Origin: Typhlomys cinereus
Lineage: Eukaryota > Chordata > Mammalia > Rodentia > Platacanthomyidae
Direction of reading: 5' to 3'
Length of the DNA: 64,000 nt
Assembly (NCBI GenBank): GCA_023101885.1
Contig: JALPQD010000294.1
Span: 2,717,501-2,781,500 of the forward strand
Shown piece after piece: positions 36,660 through 47,201 of this stretch. Under the pieces are notes generated by a model, which worked only from the letters and a program-made list of their open reading frames with translations, made no database searches and had not been told where the DNA came from. Positions within the stretch are counted from its first letter, which is position 1. Each line of letters opens with the position of its first letter. Made by a program: the position numbers and the translations under genes.

Positions 36660-37560
36660 GGGGTAAAACGTATGTTAGAGTCGAAACAATAGATTGGAAA
36701 TATTAGGGATGAGAAATACAAGGCCTTGCAGTTGAACATGTAGGAGATAAACAAGGTAACCCGACTAGTGGTAGGGTTGCAACAACAAACCCAGTCTTCT
36801 TTGACTGAAAAAAAGACCCTCTCCCCCAGGAGCATGCACAAGGCACCACTGGCCCTACTACTAAAATTCCTTATAGTAGTTATACCTTTATACATATATT
36901 ACATTAAATGCAACTGATGAGTGGGTAAGCATGCATCTGATTTTTAGAAGACTGAGTTATGGGTGGGTAAGCATCCACCTGTTCCAAAAAGTAAACCACT
37001 CTTGACCATTAGCAAAACTCTTGATTATTAGCAAAACCTCAGATTCCACATAACTAAGGAAAACTGCACTATAGTCTTGGTAGCTGTGTCTGTTGATGGT
37101 TAGATGCTGTGTTGTGATTAAACATCCTTGGACCTGTGGACTGGTTGTTCCCACTATAATCAACCCACGTGTGTAATGTACACTAACAAATGGTCTGTAT
37201 GGTCCAAATACCCACAGTCATTACTATTGTTTCCATTGCGGTTTTGACACCCCTCTCCTGTGAGGATCATGGGAGAAATACTCTAAAAGGGAAGACCTGG
37301 TCCACAAGGACATAGGACAGGAAAAAGAGTAGCCTTGCCTCTTGAATAAATATGCCACCTTCCTCTCAAATATTCTTTAAACTTTAAAATCCACAATAGA
37401 GGACCCATTAAGTTGCCTCCTGCCTTCAGCGGCCCACCCCAATCTCTCCTTGAAGTGTTTGCTATGCATAGCTTTGTAAAATAAACCTGCTTAAACTGTC
37501 TGTCACATTGACTGAATTCTTTTCTTCAAGAAGACAGGGAACCGAGACACAGAGCATAGT
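36660..37560 (+). repeat. LTR-like block (probable endogenous-retrovirus-type LTR)
   Basis: The block interrupts antisense L1 sequence. It contains short internal duplications: GTGGGTAAGCATGCATCTG at 36922 and GTGGGTAAGCATCCACCTG at 36962, and two AGCAAAAC words at about 37011 and 37030. Near its end come a GTAAAATAAACCTGC polyadenylation-type signal, then TTCTTTTCTTCAAGAAGACAGG..GAACCGAGACACAG, a U5-like end. I see no gag, pol or env remnant, so a solo LTR is the most likely reading. Its exact edges and family are unknown. Confidence 0.4.
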
Positions 37561-38216
37561 AACAAAGAGAATTGATATTTTTACATCCGAAATTTATTTC
37601 TAGCTTCTTGTTTGCATCTTAATTCTTGAATGTTTTAGACCTACAGATTTCCTTTACTGCACTGTGTCTGGTGTCAATGTGTCACTTAGGAAACTGTTCT
37701 ATGACTTCTGTTTTCTGGATGCCTGTATCACTATTTTGAATGTTTATCAGAGAAAGCTGATAACACTACCTGGTTGTTTTGAGACAAGAGTTTAAAAACT
37801 TACTTAGTTTCCTGGCTGAGGAACTTATTTGCAATTCTTCTTGGATCAAACATATTTTCTAGTTATTTAGCTATTTCATCTGAATCTGAATTCATTTACA
37901 AAGTTCTCTGTTACATCTTCCCATCTGTTGCTTCCATAAATTTCATAATCTTCCACTCTTAAAATTTTGACTTCGTACCTTTCTCAAGATTTCAAAACAA
38001 CTTTGTGCTGATCTATATTTTTTTCTATTTCATCAATTTTAGCTCCTTGTTTTCTTGGGGAGGGATTATTTTACTTTTTTAAATTTCAGACATAGTTATT
38101 CAGGTTTATTAAATTTTATGCTTAATGCACGTATTTAGAATAAAAGGAAAACAACCTTAGCTCACTTGATATCCCACAAGTTCTTTGTGGCATTTTTGTT
38201 GTACTTTTGATTTTTT

Positions 38217-38503
38217 AAAAAAATTTTTTATTACTTATTCAATTTTTGTGTGTATGCGTGTGTGGGTATGTGTGTGTATATATGTGTGTGTGGGTAGAAC
38301 CATGGTGACTTCGGGAACCACCATGGACGCTTACCACCTCCTCATTTACTCTGCCCTGAGATTCACAGGCTCCGCCCTATCAGGACCAGAAATGCAGGTC
38401 GCCCCCGCTGCTGCCCGGCATCTATACGTGGGGTCTAGGATCAGAACTCAGGACCTTCTGCCTGCAAGGCAGAGGCTTAATCCCTGAGCCACCTCTCCAG
38501 CCC
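38217..38503 (-). mobile_element. B2-superfamily (DIP-like) SINE
   Basis: Same family as the SINE at 35095-35403, head at the right, with A box GGTGGCTCAGGG, B box, body, short GT tail and A/T-rich end. GTACTTTTGATTTTTT at 38201-38216 and GTACTTTTTGATTTTT at 38504-38519 are the slightly diverged target duplication, lying in the old antisense L1. Confidence 0.88.
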
Positions 38504-38865
38504 GTACTTTTTGATTTTTATCATAAATTCTTCTTTGGTTTAAAAACTGTTTCTTCATTTTGTATTTACTTCCAACTTTAGGGTTTTCAATCCTTAATTT
38601 CAGTTTTGAGAATTTGATCCCACATGTCACCAGTTCTTTCATTAAACAGATATAGATCACTTACATGGCAAGAGATTCTCTGGATGCCTGAATTACATTG
38701 GTAACAGGACAAAGAGAAATGTTTCCCTGAACATTATGCTCTGTTGGTAGTTCTTGGAAAATGCCCTGTGACTAGAATGAGTTTTCTTCATTTGCTGGGT
38801 GCACATGTTGGACAAATAATCATTGCATGAAGATTGCTTATCAAATCATGTATTTCCCTATGAAT

Positions 38866-38876
38866 CTTTTTAAAAA

Positions 38877-38925
<49 letters not shown>

Positions 38926-39115
38926 TGTGTGTGTGTGCGTGTGTGCGTGTGTACATGCACGTGTGTATCAAAAGGCACTGTGTATCCCTGTAGAGGACAA
39001 AGGGTGACTTCAGGAGTCATCCTGCAGTGCTTCTACCTCCTTGCTTTACTCTGGGATTTCCAAGGCTCTGCCCACCAGGATAGAAGTGTTCAGTACTGAG
39101 ACCTTCTCTATCTAT
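38866..39115 (-). mobile_element. older SINE body fragment with TA/GT repeat
   Basis: A (TA)n run (38879-38923) and a GT run lead into GTAGAGGACAAAGGGTGAC..CTTTACTCTGGGATTTCC..CTCTGCCCACCAGGAT, the body of an older subfamily also seen at 42395-42606. The tRNA-like head is missing. Confidence 0.7.
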
Positions 39116-39529
39116 TATTATAAGTGTTAAATGGTGGCCTTACATCAAGTTCTTCCGGTTAACCTAAGAGGTTTGATCCCATCTAAGGCCTGTGGTCTTT
39201 CTTTCTACATGTATTTAGGCAAGTTTATGGTGTCAGGCATGTATATATGACCTTTGTAAAAGCAGTTTTAGATACAATCAGAAAACAATTGAGTACATCT
39301 ATACCTTAGATGTTACTATTGCACCAATAGTTTTCTCTTGCCAGAGTGATTGTTATCGTAGCTTGCAATAGTCACACCAAGGAAATACTGTTGATTGCTT
39401 TTCTCCCCTGGCAAACTACACCATGTCTTCTGGCACTAAGAAGGCTAACCAGTGAGAAGGCTTCCATATCCATTCCAGGTTGTTTTTACATGTCCTGTGA
39501 TCCTTCTGTGTAGTTTTTGCAGCAATAGG

Positions 39530-39607
39530 ATCTTACTGACCTGGGATCAGTACTTGGAACCTTCTGCTCGAGAGGCAGTCTTATTCCCTGAGCCATCTCT
39601 CTAGGCC
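39530..39607 (-). mobile_element. SINE tRNA-head fragment
   Basis: GACCTGGGATCAGTACTTGGAACC..TTATTCCCTGAGCCATCTCTCTAGGCC is the reverse complement of a SINE head with A and B boxes. The body is absent. Confidence 0.65.
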
Positions 39608-40660
39608 AATTTTCTCTATGCATCTTTTGCTTGCATTTTATTCTAAGGAGGCATGCTAAAATTTTCTGCAGTGGTTGAGGATTTATCTACTCTGTTTGTA
39701 GTTACCACCCCCAAAAGTAAACCCTTTGGAAAGGCAAGAAAATCTATGTTTAAATTAAAAAAAGATGCCTTGTTCTCAGTCTGAAGAAATTGAATCCAGA
39801 ATTCCAACTATTTTCCCTGTTCAGACAATGTCAACTGCAAATTGTCTGTCATCCATTTTGCCTAACATCTTCATGTAATAAGTAACTCTAGATGGTTTTC
39901 ATCCTTCGGAAGATGTCCCCTTCTGAGTTTTAACCAAGTGTCAGGTTCCCTGGTTCCCAGACAGCAACACATGTGCCCTGCACTGAAACATACATCCCAA
40001 CCGGGTTCACAGACATGCTTGCCTAGACAATGTCTCTTTGCAAGGTGCCTAGTCAGGTCATGCAATGGGTCAATTTGTGTCTAGCTATTGGACTAGAACA
40101 TTATTTTCCTGTGATGGTAAACTCATCTTAAGATAGTCTTTGTTTTATTAGGCTTCTCTTAGTTTTAAAAATATTTTTATTCCACCTGGAATTGGCCACA
40201 TTGTAAACATAAAGCACATGGCTTATTTTAAAAATCATTAAGCTGTGTGACTTCCCAAGAACTTAGTTACGATGCACTGTGGTCTCTGAACGGAATCAGG
40301 CATACGTCCCTTCTGTGAAGTCTCAATAGAGTAGGGAAAAGTCGTGTTCATACAATGTTCAGTGTGTAGGGTGGATGGGACCATGTGTGAGCGGCAGTTC
40401 AGCAGTCAGGAAAGGCTTCGCAGAGAAGGTAATACTGGAGCTGAATCCTGAAGTAAAGCTTGACCCAAGAAAAGCATATTCTAAGAAAAAAAAAATTGCA
40501 GTTTAGGAGAGCACTCAGGCACATGCCTGCTAGGGCACACGCGGATCAGAAGACAGTGTCAGTTCATTCAGTCTTGCCTTTCACCTGTAGGCTCTGGGGG
40601 CCACAACATTCAGGCCACCAGGTTTGTTGACAAGTGGGCTGGGTCGTCTCACTGGCCCTC
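39608..40660. other. intergenic, nothing recognised
   Basis: No exon or RNA gene was recognised. Confidence 0.35.
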
Positions 40661-40664
40661 CATC

Positions 40665-40950
40665 TTCGTGTGTGTGCATGTATGCAGATGCATCTGCAGG
40701 AGTCACAGCTTCATGTCGGCTGGGCTGCCTTTCCCCAATTGTTCTCCACCTCCCTGCTCGTGGGAAGTTTGCTCACTGACCTTGAATGTCATCCATTTGG
40801 CGGGACCAGCTGGTCACCGAGCCCTTGGAATTTTCTGGTTCCTCCTCCTCAGAGCTGGGAGTACAGGTACACGCTGTTTCTCTTGGCTTTTTATATGGTC
40901 TCATGCTTCCATAGCAAGCAGTTTAGTAATTGAGCCATTTCCCCAGCCCC
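40665..40950 (-). mobile_element. B3-like SINE, diverged
   Basis: GTGTGTGTGCATGTATGCAG at the left, GAGCTGGGAGTACAGGTACACGC in the middle and AATTGAGCCATTTCCCCAGCCCC at the right give the order of a minus-strand B3-type element (tail, body, tRNA-like head). Confidence 0.6.
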
Positions 40951-40954
40951 AATA

Positions 40955-42210
40955 ATAACTGTTAGTAAAAGAATCTGTCTGTACCCGAGACACATTTCCC
41001 CTTCCTATTTTGATGGGCCAGAGACTCAGAAAAAGGTGGGAATCAAGAAATAAAGCTGAGAGAGGTTTTAAAATGTTAGTGCAAAGGTTTTTAAATCACC
41101 TGAAGATTTCTAAAACTTTCAGGTCGCAGTCCAAACATTTCTGGTCTGAGTCCAGCATTCTTTATGAAGCTTCCCAAGTAATTCTAATGTGCAGCTTGAG
41201 AATTTTCTACAGGAGCCCTTGATGGAAAAAGCCAAATTCATTAGCAATGTAAAGGGCTAGAGAGAAATTCAAACAGCACTTCCCGGAAGACCTTCATCCT
41301 GGCCAAGAGGGAGGCTCCCTATAAAGAGATGCAAAGTGGAAAGCACTTCAGCGGCAACAGAACAGAGTATCATCATCACCATCATCAAATCACCACCTTG
41401 GGGCAGAAACTATTTCCCTGGCATAACGAAAAGGGTCATTTCTTATATCTATTTTTTTTTTGAAAAAGAATCGAAGCTGTCAGAGCAAACAGCATAACAC
41501 TATGTGAGCTTAATTTGGCTAAGTTCCCCCCCAAGTGAGGTACTTAAAAATCAGTGAAATGATATTATTAGCATTAAAAACAGCTTGCCTTCCCAAACAA
41601 TCCCAGGTATCGCTACCATTTATTTTACAGTCATTTTCACAGCACTGCATATAATTAGCTTGGGTGTAGAGATAACTCAGCAGAGAAAACATTTGTTTTG
41701 AAAGTCAAACCATAATTAATAATACTATCTTAAACTCTTCACGCACGCAAGTTCTTAATTGCATCATAGTGACTAAAATTTTATGAGAAAAAGTCATTGC
41801 CTGTTCTGTTATTTGGACTTCTATAATTCTTTCATAGGGAGGAAATTCCAAAAGAAGTTTCTAGACCTTTCTGTACTGTAATATCTGCCATCTTGGAATG
41901 CAAAGATGCATGTTTTGATACAACGCTGTGGCCAAAAACACCAATTCACAAATGTGATGATGTTTCAAGGAGTCCCTTTTCTACACTGAGAATAATTTTA
42001 CAGATTCAAATGATTAGCTTCCAGGTGGCAACAGAGAAAAAAGTAGAGCAGAAAGTGCTGATTCTTAGTGACCTTTTAATATGGGGAGAAGACAGAAGAT
42101 TTGTTAGGTCAAAGAAAATGTAGTAAAAAAAAAAAACTTTTAAGTCCCCAAGCATCAGTGAATTGCTGTTTTTCCCTCAATAAAGTGGGTGGTGATGGAA
42201 AGCTCTATCT
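40955..42210. other. intergenic, nothing recognised
   Basis: AT-rich sequence. No gene was recognised. Confidence 0.35.
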
Positions 42211-42224
42211 CAGAGAATAATGAC

Positions 42225-42394
42225 TCCTCTCCTTCCCTCCCTCTCCTTTCCTTTCCCTCCCTTCCCTTCCCTTCCCTCCCCTCCCCTTCCCTTCCTTTCT
42301 CCCTCCTTCCCTCAATCTTCCCTCCCTCCCTCGCTTCTTCTGTCTTCCTTCCTCCCTCCCTGTTGTTTTCTTCTCTCTCTCTCTCTCTCTGTGT
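42225..42394. repeat. CT-rich (polypyrimidine) tract
   Basis: About 170 bases of CCTTCCC and CTCTCT units in direct contact with the SINE at 42395-42606. It probably grew from the tail of that SINE. Open frames across it on both strands are composition artefacts. Confidence 0.85.
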
Positions 42395-42606
42395 CCCTGT
42401 GGAGGACCAAGGGTGACTTCGGAAATCATCCTGGATTGCTTCTACCTCCATTTTGCTTCACTCTGGGATTTCACAGGCTCTGCCCACCAGGCTAGAAGTG
42501 CAGGCCACCACTGTTTCCATCTGGTCTTTTTGTGTGGGACCTGGGATCTGAATTCAGGACCTTCTTGTGAGGCAGAGACTTAACTCCAGAGCCATCTCTC
42601 CAGCCC
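42395..42606 (-). mobile_element. older B2-superfamily SINE
   Basis: The body GTGGAGGACCAAGGGTGAC..GGGATTTCACAGGCTCTGCCC and the head GGACCTTCTTGTGAGGC..AACTCCAGAGCCATCTCTCC are complete but diverged from the younger copies at 35.1, 38.2 and 42.7 kb. Confidence 0.82.
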
Positions 42607-42660
42607 TGTTCCATTTCTTAAATGAAAACAGACCAAGTCTAGTGTACAGCTTCAAGGTTC

Positions 42661-42726
42661 TTTTTTTTTTTAATTTTTTTTTTTTTATTCAACTGTGTGC
42701 ATATGCGTGTGTATGTGCGCGCGCGG

Positions 42727-42767
<41 letters not shown>

Positions 42768-42967
42768 GAACCACGGACGAATTCGCGAACCACCATGGAC
42801 GCCTCCACCTCCTTCTGCCCCGGGATTCACAGGCTCCGCCCTACCAGGACCAGAAGCGCAGACCGCCCCCGCTTCCGCCTGGCGTCTATACGTGGGATCT
42901 GGGATCCGAACTCAGGACCTTCCGCCTGCAAGGCGGAGGCTTAACCCCTGAGCCACTTCTCCAGCCC
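42661..42967 (-). mobile_element. B2-superfamily (DIP-like) SINE, complete
   Basis: A full copy with poly(A), GT run (about 42733-42760), body and intact A and B boxes. The 14-mer CAGCTTCAAGGTTC at 42647-42660 and 42968-42981 is its target duplication. The intact boxes and matching repeats suggest it is among the youngest SINEs in the window. Confidence 0.92.
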
Positions 42968-42984
42968 CAGCTTCAAGGTTCTTA

Positions 42985-43640
42985 AACAATAACACCCTTC
43001 AGTCCTCTGATTAAAACATACCTTACCTTGTTCCTTTCAAAGGTGACCAAAGCAATGTTCCCAGAGAAGGGTCCCCTTCCCATAGTCAGCACTGATCATC
43101 AGCAGTCCTTAGTGGGGGGCCTGGTGAGCTCTTCCCTCTTCCAAGATGAAATGTTGACAAGACCAGTGTGGTGCAGGTCAACACAGCTGCAATGCATCTG
43201 TGGGTGCACTAACCATGTCAGTCCAGAAGACTCTTACATTTTGTCCTTGACCCTTGGAGGAGAATGTGATTTAGACGTCCTATTTAGTTAGGTCAAGTAC
43301 TCCAATCATAAATGTTCTCTGCACTTTGGCCAGTTGTGATTCTCTTTATTAACTATCATCCAGAGGCTTGCCAGTATAACCCAAGAAAAAAAACGTAATT
43401 CTGGGAGATTGAGGAAAACTAAATATGTATACATATGAAGAAGGAAACCTGTTACTTCATAAGCTAATTAAAAATAAAATGAAAGTTCAGGCAGAGCCAC
43501 TTTTAATAGGATAAAGCCATTTCTGAAGCCTGAAGTTTATAGAGTACCCCAGCGATGGGGGAGGAAGCTACCTTCCTGAGTTTGTGGCCAAGAATTTCCT
43601 GAAGTCCTCCCTCCTTGTTGGTGGTCCACCAGACCTATGT
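42985..43640. other. intergenic, nothing recognised
   Basis: No exon or RNA gene was recognised. Confidence 0.35.
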
Positions 43641-43644
43641 GGTA

Positions 43645-43985
43645 AGACACAAAGGACTGGGAAGATGGCTCTGTGGGGAAACCACTTGCTGCACAAACAT
43701 GAGAACCTGAGTTGGAATACCCACTGCCATGTAAAAAGTCAGGTGCAGTGGAGTATGCATGCAACCCCAGTGTTGGGAGGGAGGAGATAGGACAACCTCA
43801 AGGGTTCACTGGTCAGTCAGTCTGGACAAATGACAAGCTCCAGGTTCAGTGAGAAACCATCTACAGCAAACAACCAAACAAACAAATAACAGAGAAACAA
43901 AGATACACAATGTTAATCTCTGACTTCAACATGTACCTGCATGGGTTAGCACATGTATGCACGTACACGCAATTCTATTCCTGAA
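43645..43985 (+). mobile_element. B4-type (ID plus B1) composite SINE
   Basis: The tRNA-like head GGACTGGGAAGATGGCTCTG is followed by CAGGTGCAGTGGAGTATGC..CCCAGTGTTGGGAGG, a B1-like part, and CCAGGTTCAGTGAGAAACC with an A-rich linker. This is the plan of rodent B4 elements. Confidence 0.7.
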
Positions 43986-44089
43986 GACACCACACTCTGG
44001 TTGGGGAACATTGGAAGATTCTTCCCTGCTGGACAGCTTCCATAGTGCTGGGCAGTGTCAGTGCATACATTTTCTGGTGCTATCTGTGG

Positions 44090-44515
44090 CCTGATTCATG
44101 TGAGGTACTGCAAACCTGACAAAAGCTGAGTCTGGAGAGGACATAGGTCACAGTAGCTATTTTTGTGCTTTCTAAGTAATTATGTTTACACTTGGAGAAT
44201 AGTGCTGCTATCTGCTTTGGTCAGAGAAGCTTCTTTCTGCAGTGGGCAGTGGTTTCTACAGACTCACAACTAGTCAAAGTGCTGAGAATAGGGGAGAGTG
44301 GAATACTCCACTCTAAAGGGGACATCTCTATCAACTCCTCCAAGGCTTAGGGAAAATCAGAGAGCAGCAGAAAGAATGTTAAGAGTGGGAGGAAGAAATG
44401 GAGGGTTGTAGAAGCTCTTCGGACCTATGCACTCAACAGCTGGAAGCTATGACTGACTACCCGCACAACACTGGAGCCATCAATATTCCTTCATGGAGGG
44501 GAGCAGCAAAGGGTT
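44090..44515 (+). repeat. old rodent L1-3'-UTR-like remnant
   Basis: GAGAAGCTTCTTTCTGCAGTG, GACTCACAACTAGTC, CTCCTCCAAGGCTTAGGG and GAGCAGCAGAAAGAATG come in the order of a rodent repeat I recall as an old L1 (Lx-like) 3' region. It is only moderately certain. Confidence 0.4.
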
Positions 44516-44539
44516 GGGGGCAAAGAAACACTGTCCACA

Positions 44540-47044
44540 CTTTCTGTGACTTTTTTATTTAACATATATAATACATGTAAACAGGGCAGAAAAGTCATAA
44601 AAATACATTGCTGTATGTGACATCACTTCATTTTCAACACAACCTTTCATGCTTTCTTGTTCTCTTGATGGCACTGGCCTTAGCGTCTTCAGTCTTCAGA
44701 AGCTGATCTCCCGGCTTCTTGTTCATAAATGCCATGGCAGGGACTCCATCCATCACCTCCTGGCCATCCTTCCTTTTGTCACACTAAAGCAAAAATACTT
44801 CTAAAGGCTAAAAATATGCAAAATACTGAGCTGTAATACTGCATTGTCATCTACACACAATCTATTACTACTGCATGTTGTCATCAAAAGTATTTAGACC
44901 ATACAGCACCAGCTGCTACTGGAAGTGCTCAAGGCTGAGTATGCATTGGACCCCCAAGGCCTGTGTTCTAAGATGACTTGCCAAAAATACCAGCAGAGCT
45001 TACTGGTGGAGTTACATAAAGGAATACAAAAGGGTTCTTCTGAAAAAAAAAAAGAAAAATAAAACCTAATTTAGTCTACTTTTAATGTCTCCCAGCATGT
45101 GAAACAGTTCTAACAATATTTCAATGTTTTATTTTTCTGTACACAATTTCCAATCATTACATGTAAACTTACTACAAAGGGAATTGTTGGCAGGTGAGAA
45201 TAGAAAACAACTTTAAATACAATCAGAAAGCCCTACCTGCTGGATATACAAGCCAGACACACTAGCATGAGGAAGGGCTATAGACAAGATGATTCCCATC
45301 CTCGTACCCACTTCCAACCTCTTCTCCCCAGGCACAGAGGCCTTTCCCCATTTTCCTGCAATGTTGTGTCCTTGCTCAAATGCTACTCCTAATCCACCAA
45401 TTCCCAGCTGCTTCTCCATTTTCTGAAGTTGGTAAAAACTTAAGAAATCAAACAGTCAAACGGCAAAGGAGAAAGCGTGACGACACTCTGCAGAACACAG
45501 GGAGCAGCAGGTCCCTGGGCTGCAGCAAGGAGACCCTGGAGGAGGCTGGCCGGCCGCCCCTGCTGCTCACTGAGGCCGCACTGCTCAGCGGCCTGTGCTG
45601 TCTGCAGCTGACACAGCAAGCTAGTGCAGCCCCTGGCCAAGCCTGTCCTTAGGTTCTGGTAAGAAGCAGCAAGAGAACAGCTCTTCCTCAGCTCCCAGGA
45701 GTGGGCACTGGAAACGATCCCTGAGGACTTGGGTCTCAAGGACAATCCACAATGAGGTTAATCTGCCTGTGGTTAATAAAGAGAAGACTATAATTAAATA
45801 TGTAGTCGGCCATAGCCATGGTTTGCTTAGAATCTAAAACCCGAAAAACTTCTCAAAACAATACTGACCCATCATTTTGATAAGTTTCTTTTTGCACAAA
45901 CTAACTTGAAAGGAAAAAATATGCAAGAAATTTAAAACAGGGCAGTTTTGAAAAATTTTAAAAATGGAGGAAAACTGAAGAGAAGACTGAACAAACACTT
46001 CTCAGACTTAAATGATGTTTTTAAGAGTCAAAATTATAATATAAGGCTTAAGGCTTTGTTGTATGAAAGACAGGCAATTTTGAGAGTAAAGTAGAAAAAC
46101 TTCATTTACTTTTTGACAGAAAAATTAGTTATTTTTTTATTGTATCTTACTAGCAAAAGAAAAGTTACCATATATTATAGTCTATTTTAAGTTATGTCTA
46201 CAATACATTAGACTCTAGATGCATCATTATATTTGGGGTTTTTCAAAATAGTTTTTCTTAAAATGTAATTAATCATGAAAAATTTTAAAGTGGTTTAAAA
46301 GTATTAAAATATAGCATTTGATTAATACTAAAATGAGAAAAATACACATTTACTAATTTGTTATGAACCAAGAATAAGTACTTGATAAGCAATTAATGAA
46401 CAGACAGCACTTATTCAACAACAAAAAAGGTATGTGGGGAAGAGACACTGTAATGTCACATGGTGGGAAGTTAAAGGAAGTGATCCTTACCCCTCCAAAA
46501 GTCGGGATTAATATGGAGCAGGAAGCACAAGAGCAACACAGAAGAAAAAGAACACGAGGAAGAGAGATGAGCAGGTAATTCCACATGCCAAATACATCTG
46601 CCCCAGTTTCCTAAACTCAGTGATGGGAGGGGCCGACAATACTGAAAACCTGTGTGAACCACCTAAACGCCCAGACACACAAGCAAGAGGCAAATAAAGA
46701 CATCAGGGCTGCAAAATGAGCCCTAATGCAGTCCAAACTGACTACGTTTTCATCATGACCCATGACGCAGTTTTCCACAGGTGGCTTTCCTCACTATAAC
46801 ACAAATATTTAAACCAAGTATAAGCATATACTCATTTGCATAGCAAATTTTAAGGGATGCATTGAAACAGTAACCATTTGATAAGATAGAAGTCATTTTT
46901 ACAATCGGAATGGCAAACTGACCAAAGAAAATGTCTTCCATTTGAAAATAGTTACTATAAAAGTGTTAAGGATTTGAAGTACAAACAATACACAACGAAT
47001 TAGCAAATCATGAAAACCATTACTGATGCAGGCTCATGTGGCAA
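44540..47044 (-). other. DPY19L1: probable DPY19L1 3' UTR
   Basis: This follows the DPY19L1 stop with no new gene recognised. A length near 2.5 kb is in line with the long 3' UTR I recall for the human gene. It contains a GC-rich block (about 45475-45735) and a short open stretch behind an acceptor-like site (44634-44783). The end is inferred from the AATAAA at 44554. Confidence 0.45.
44554..44559 (-). terminator. candidate polyadenylation signal of DPY19L1
   Basis: AATAAA on the minus strand, followed 6-12 bases later by GTCACAG (possible cleavage) and GTGTGGACAGTGTTTC, a GU-rich downstream element. Other AATAAA-type words lie nearer the stop (for example near 45130 and 46136), so earlier sites could also be used. 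Confidence 0.4.
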
Positions 47045-47201
47045 TCATTCTTTTGTAACTTCTAGGACTTTGTAAACGCTGTTCTGGAACACTGTGGTGA
47101 AGTGAGGCTTGGAATCCTTCACCAAGAGGTTACATAAGGGGGTTTTTCCAGCATTGGCTGGATCTTCCACATCCCAAATCTCAGGCATGCTGCAACCAGG
47201 C
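47045..47201 (-). CDS. DPY19L1: DPY19L1 terminal coding exon (157 nt)
   Basis: The acceptor TGTTTCCACAG opens it. It completes a Lys codon and encodes [20 protein letters not shown] and [20 protein letters not shown], closing with TKE and TGA at 47045-47047. The length and end point are those expected for the family C-terminus. Confidence 0.96.

Larger units (their letters stand above)
35980..38690 (-). mobile_element. ancient L1 (antisense), interrupted
   Basis: Read on the minus strand, 36580-36660 encodes the L1 ORF2 block ...IKIPTNF, and stretches around 36430-36460 and 37500-38210 follow antisense L1 ORF2 composition. All frames are broken. The element is split by an LTR-like block (about 36660-37560) and by a SINE at 38217-38503. 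The borders are approximate. It is far older than the L1s at 0.5-14 kb. Confidence 0.5.

Noticed and set aside
38827..39099. Open frame with alternating Ile-Tyr residues
   Set aside because: It is produced by a (TA)n repeat followed by a GT repeat and a SINE fragment.
42155..42495. Arg/Glu/Gly-rich and Ser/Pro/Leu-rich open frames on both strands
   Set aside because: They come from the CT-rich tract. Low complexity only.
45440..45745. 101-codon minus-strand open frame in the DPY19L1 3' UTR
   Set aside because: It has no recognisable domain and no upstream acceptor, and it lies in a GC-rich block that lengthens open frames by chance. The block itself is listed as a finding.
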